From the NCBI GenBank assembly GCA_964430565.1, contig CAYSFD010000048.1, positions 62,001-126,000 on the forward strand: DNA of 64,000 nucleotides, given 5' to 3'. Below the pieces are notes generated by a model. The model searched no databases, was not told the origin of the DNA, and saw only the letters and a list, made by a program, of their open reading frames with translations. Of the stretch, positions 62,569 through 64,000 are shown piece after piece. The position numbers were made by a program, and so were the translations under genes. Source of the stretch: VBDM01 sp964430565. GTDB taxonomy: Bacteria; Pseudomonadota; Gammaproteobacteria; Burkholderiales; SG8-39. The stretch's first letter is position 1. Each line of letters opens with the position of its first letter.

Positions 62569-63150
62569 TCAATCGGCTTCACCTCGGGATCCATCCGACC
62601 GAATGGCGTTTCTCCCCGCGATGCGGCCGAATACGAGCGCCCGGAGCATGGCGACGGAGTTCGGCGCGCTCCCGTGGAAATGGCCGGTGATTTCGCCGGC
62701 CGCATAGAGCCCGCCGATTGGGCCGTCGCTTCCGAGTACCCGCGCGTCGGGGTCGGTTTCGATCCCCCCGAACGTATACGCGATAGCGGCCTCGAGCGGC
62801 CAGGCAAGGAAGGGTGCGCGCGCAAGCGCTCGCGCCCAGTTGGATTTGCGCGGCAACAATTCAGGCGCGCTCGCCAGCCCGTCCGTTCGCGTCGCGTCGA
62901 AGCGCGAGGCGTTGCCGGTGCACGCGGCGTTGTAGGCGGCGACGGTTTCGGCAAGGGGCGCGGCTGGAATGCCAAGTCGCGCGGCAAGCTCGCGACCGGA
63001 GTCGACGCGCACCGGGGGCAGTTCGGAACGGATGGCGCGTCCGTAATCGGGAATGTCGAGGAGCGCGGCGTCGAGGATTGCATAGGCGGTGCGGCCGGGC
63101 AGCGAGAAATGCAGCTCGCGCGCGAGCACGACGATCCTGCAACGCCCCAT
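62569..63150 (-). pseudogene. C-terminal fragment of an FAD-dependent fumarate reductase-like dehydrogenase
   Basis: 193 residues matching only the last 40% of flavoprotein dehydrogenases: substrate/cap part followed by GGIETDPDARV, GGLYAAGEITGHFHGSAPNSVAMLRALVFGRIAGRNA. The N-terminal FAD-binding GxGxxG domain is missing, and upstream lies a scrap of higB. It is therefore a truncated, presumably non-functional remnant. Confidence 0.75.
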
Positions 63151-63154
63151 GCGA

Positions 63155-63206
63155 TCATTTCACTCGGATGCTGTGCTTCCCCTCGCGCTCGCCTTTCGGG
63201 GACCTA
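63155..63206 (-). pseudogene. Scrap of a second higB toxin gene
   Basis: Sixteen codons ending in TGA read KGEREGKHSIRVK, matching KGDRAGQHSIRVN of the intact toxin at 63615-63893. At DNA level about 36 of 41 bases agree. A stop codon lies just upstream in frame. It marks a decayed duplicate or recombination joint. Confidence 0.55.
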
Positions 63207-63249
63207 GCTCAGCGCGCGCTGCTGAAAGTCAATCGCCGCGGAAGATAAG

Positions 63250-63261
63250 GGCGCTAGCGCC
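63250..63261 (-). terminator. Hairpin after higA
   Basis: GGCGC-TA-GCGCC, extendable by AAG/TTT pairs, 26 bases past the higA stop. A short pyrimidine run follows on the minus strand. Possible terminator of higBA. Confidence 0.35.
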
Positions 63262-63287
63262 TTTCCCAGCCCGCGGTCTTACCCCTC

Positions 63288-63608
63288 CTAGGCGCGGCTT
63301 CCATGAGCCTCGGTACTCGACCACGGCTTGATTCTCGCCAGCTTGGCGCCCAAGGAGCGTTCCGCGACTTCCGTGTCGTGAGCCGCCTGGGCGCGCAGCC
63401 AGTACCCGTTGGAAAGGCCGAAAAACCGGCACAGGCGCAAATCAGTATCGGCGGTGATAGTGCGCTTGCCGGCGACGATGTCGCCGATGCGCTGCGCAGG
63501 CACGCCGATCTCTTTCGCCAGCCGATACCGGCTGATCCCCATCGGCTTGAGGAACTCCTCCAGAAGGAGTTCGCCGGGCGTTACAGGCCTGAGCTTGCGC
63601 ATTGTCAT
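63288..63608 (-). CDS. higA: HigA-type antitoxin
   Basis: 106 residues. The XRE helix-turn-helix (PGELLLEEFLKPMGISRYRLAKEIGVPAQRIGDI) is typical of HigA addiction-module antitoxins. It neutralises HigB and represses its own operon. Two ATGs, 63608 and 63602, are possible; a GGAG fits the second better. The toxin gene is directly upstream, the usual inverted order of higBA. Confidence 0.92.
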   Translation of the reverse strand: MTMRKLRPVTPGELLLEEFLKPMGISRYRLAKEIGVPAQRIGDIVAGKRTITADTDLRLCRFFGLSNGYWLRAQAAHDTEVAERSLGAKLARIKPWSSTEAHGSRA

Positions 63609-63614
63609 TCTCCG

Positions 63615-63893
63615 TCAGTGATAGTCCACGATTTCGACGTCCTCTGCGCCGGTTGCAGTCCAGCGGAAGCACACGCGGAATTGGTCGTTTACCCGAATGC
63701 TGTGCTGCCCCGCGCGATCGCCTTTCAGGACTTCCAGCCGATTGCCGGGCGGCACCCGCAAATCGTCCAACCGGCCCGCGATCTCCAGTTGCCGCAGCTT
63801 GCGGCGCGCCACGGCTGCAATGTTCGCGAACCGCCGGACCGCCTCGCCAGCCGACAGCGCTCGCGTGTCGGCGCACCGGAACGTCTTGATCAC
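63615..63893 (-). CDS. higB: HigB-type toxin (RelE/ParE superfamily)
   Basis: 92 residues of the HigB family (MIKTFRCADTRAL, RRKLRQLEIAGRLDDLRVPPGNRLEVLKG, SIRVNDQFRVCFRW), a ribosome-dependent mRNA endonuclease in known members. It starts at GTG 63893. The gene precedes higA by six bases. The predicted -10 box lies only seven bases before the start codon. Confidence 0.92.
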   Translation of the reverse strand: MIKTFRCADTRALSAGEAVRRFANIAAVARRKLRQLEIAGRLDDLRVPPGNRLEVLKGDRAGQHSIRVNDQFRVCFRWTATGAEDVEIVDYH

Positions 63894-63895
63894 CG

Positions 63896-63942
63896 GCGGA
63901 TAGTAACGCGATACGTGATTAACGTCAACCGTGACTATCCGC
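63896..63942 (-). promoter_or_regulatory. higBA promoter with palindromic operator
   Basis: On the minus strand TTGACG (63923-63928) and TACTAT (63900-63905) are 17 bases apart. A perfect 9-base inverted repeat, GCGGATAGT (63896-63904) and ACTATCCGC (63934-63942), brackets the promoter, as expected for an autorepressor (HigA) site. Confidence 0.6.
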
Positions 63943-64000
63943 GCCGAGTACCTAGCTCCTAGCCACGGCCGGAATCGCGCTCGCGCCGGATATCGTGCCG

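Overview
The window looks like a chromosomal segment of a high-GC betaproteobacterium. The evidence is the gene content and order (yajC-secDF behind queA-tgt, purM diverging from hda, pcnB, folK, a deoxynucleoside kinase with panB-panC, dnaE), a Bug-family (TctC) binding protein, cytochrome c' and the PrsK/PrsR regulators typical of exopolysaccharide/PEP-CTERM-type Betaproteobacteria. I cannot place it to genus.

Layout. 1-2.3 kb: the end of a DMT permease and two c-type cytochromes. 2.4-7.8 kb: secF, secD, yajC, tgt and queA on the minus strand, then tRNA-Leu(CAA). 7.9-11.2 kb: a hydrolase, a PanE-like reductase, an ICMT-type methyltransferase and a small kinase. 11.3-15.1 kb: heme A synthase, a small orphan protein, panC-panB and a deoxynucleoside kinase. 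15.3-31.7 kb: prsK-prsR, a predicted outer-membrane protein, a small secreted Ig-like protein, and an unusual export operon. That operon has two paralogous RND pumps, a Pro/Ala-rich protein, an adaptor-like protein with no helical hairpin, an AlgE-type outer-membrane protein and a lipoprotein-like protein. 31.9-36.9 kb: a Bug protein, an ACP-AMP ligase-acyltransferase fusion and dinB. 36.9-38.7 kb: an XhoI/PaeR7I-type restriction-modification pair. 38.7-46.8 kb: folK behind a tightly coupled dialkylresorcinol-type cluster (darA, darB, BtrH-like acyltransferase, ABC exporter, ACP, two odd ketosynthases). 46.9-51.4 kb: pcnB, an iron/cobalamin-type ABC transporter, a HAD phosphatase and hda. 51.5-55.9 kb: purM, an AI-2E-type permease and a three-gene phospholipid set resembling ynbA/plsC/cdsA. 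55.9-64 kb: a SET-domain protein, a DMT permease, a phospholipase D protein, dnaE, a truncated flavoprotein and a higBA toxin-antitoxin module with a decayed higB scrap beside it.

Two regions stand out. First, two promoters share an almost identical 30-base block, a GTGAAAAC element and a good -24/-12 (sigma-54) sequence. One precedes the gene just after prsR and the other precedes the RND operon, so PrsK/PrsR probably control this export cluster, although no PEP-CTERM protein is visible here. Second, the resorcinol cluster carries a ketosynthase whose first catalytic His is Gln, a half-length ketosynthase without the Cys, and a BtrH-type acyltransferase with its own ACP and ABC exporter. This suggests an acylated and exported aromatic lipid.

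Housekeeping genes that usually sit together in Betaproteobacteria (hda, HAD, pcnB, folK, kinase, panB, panC) are split here by the ABC transporter, the resorcinol cluster and the restriction-modification system. The segment has therefore received several inserts.
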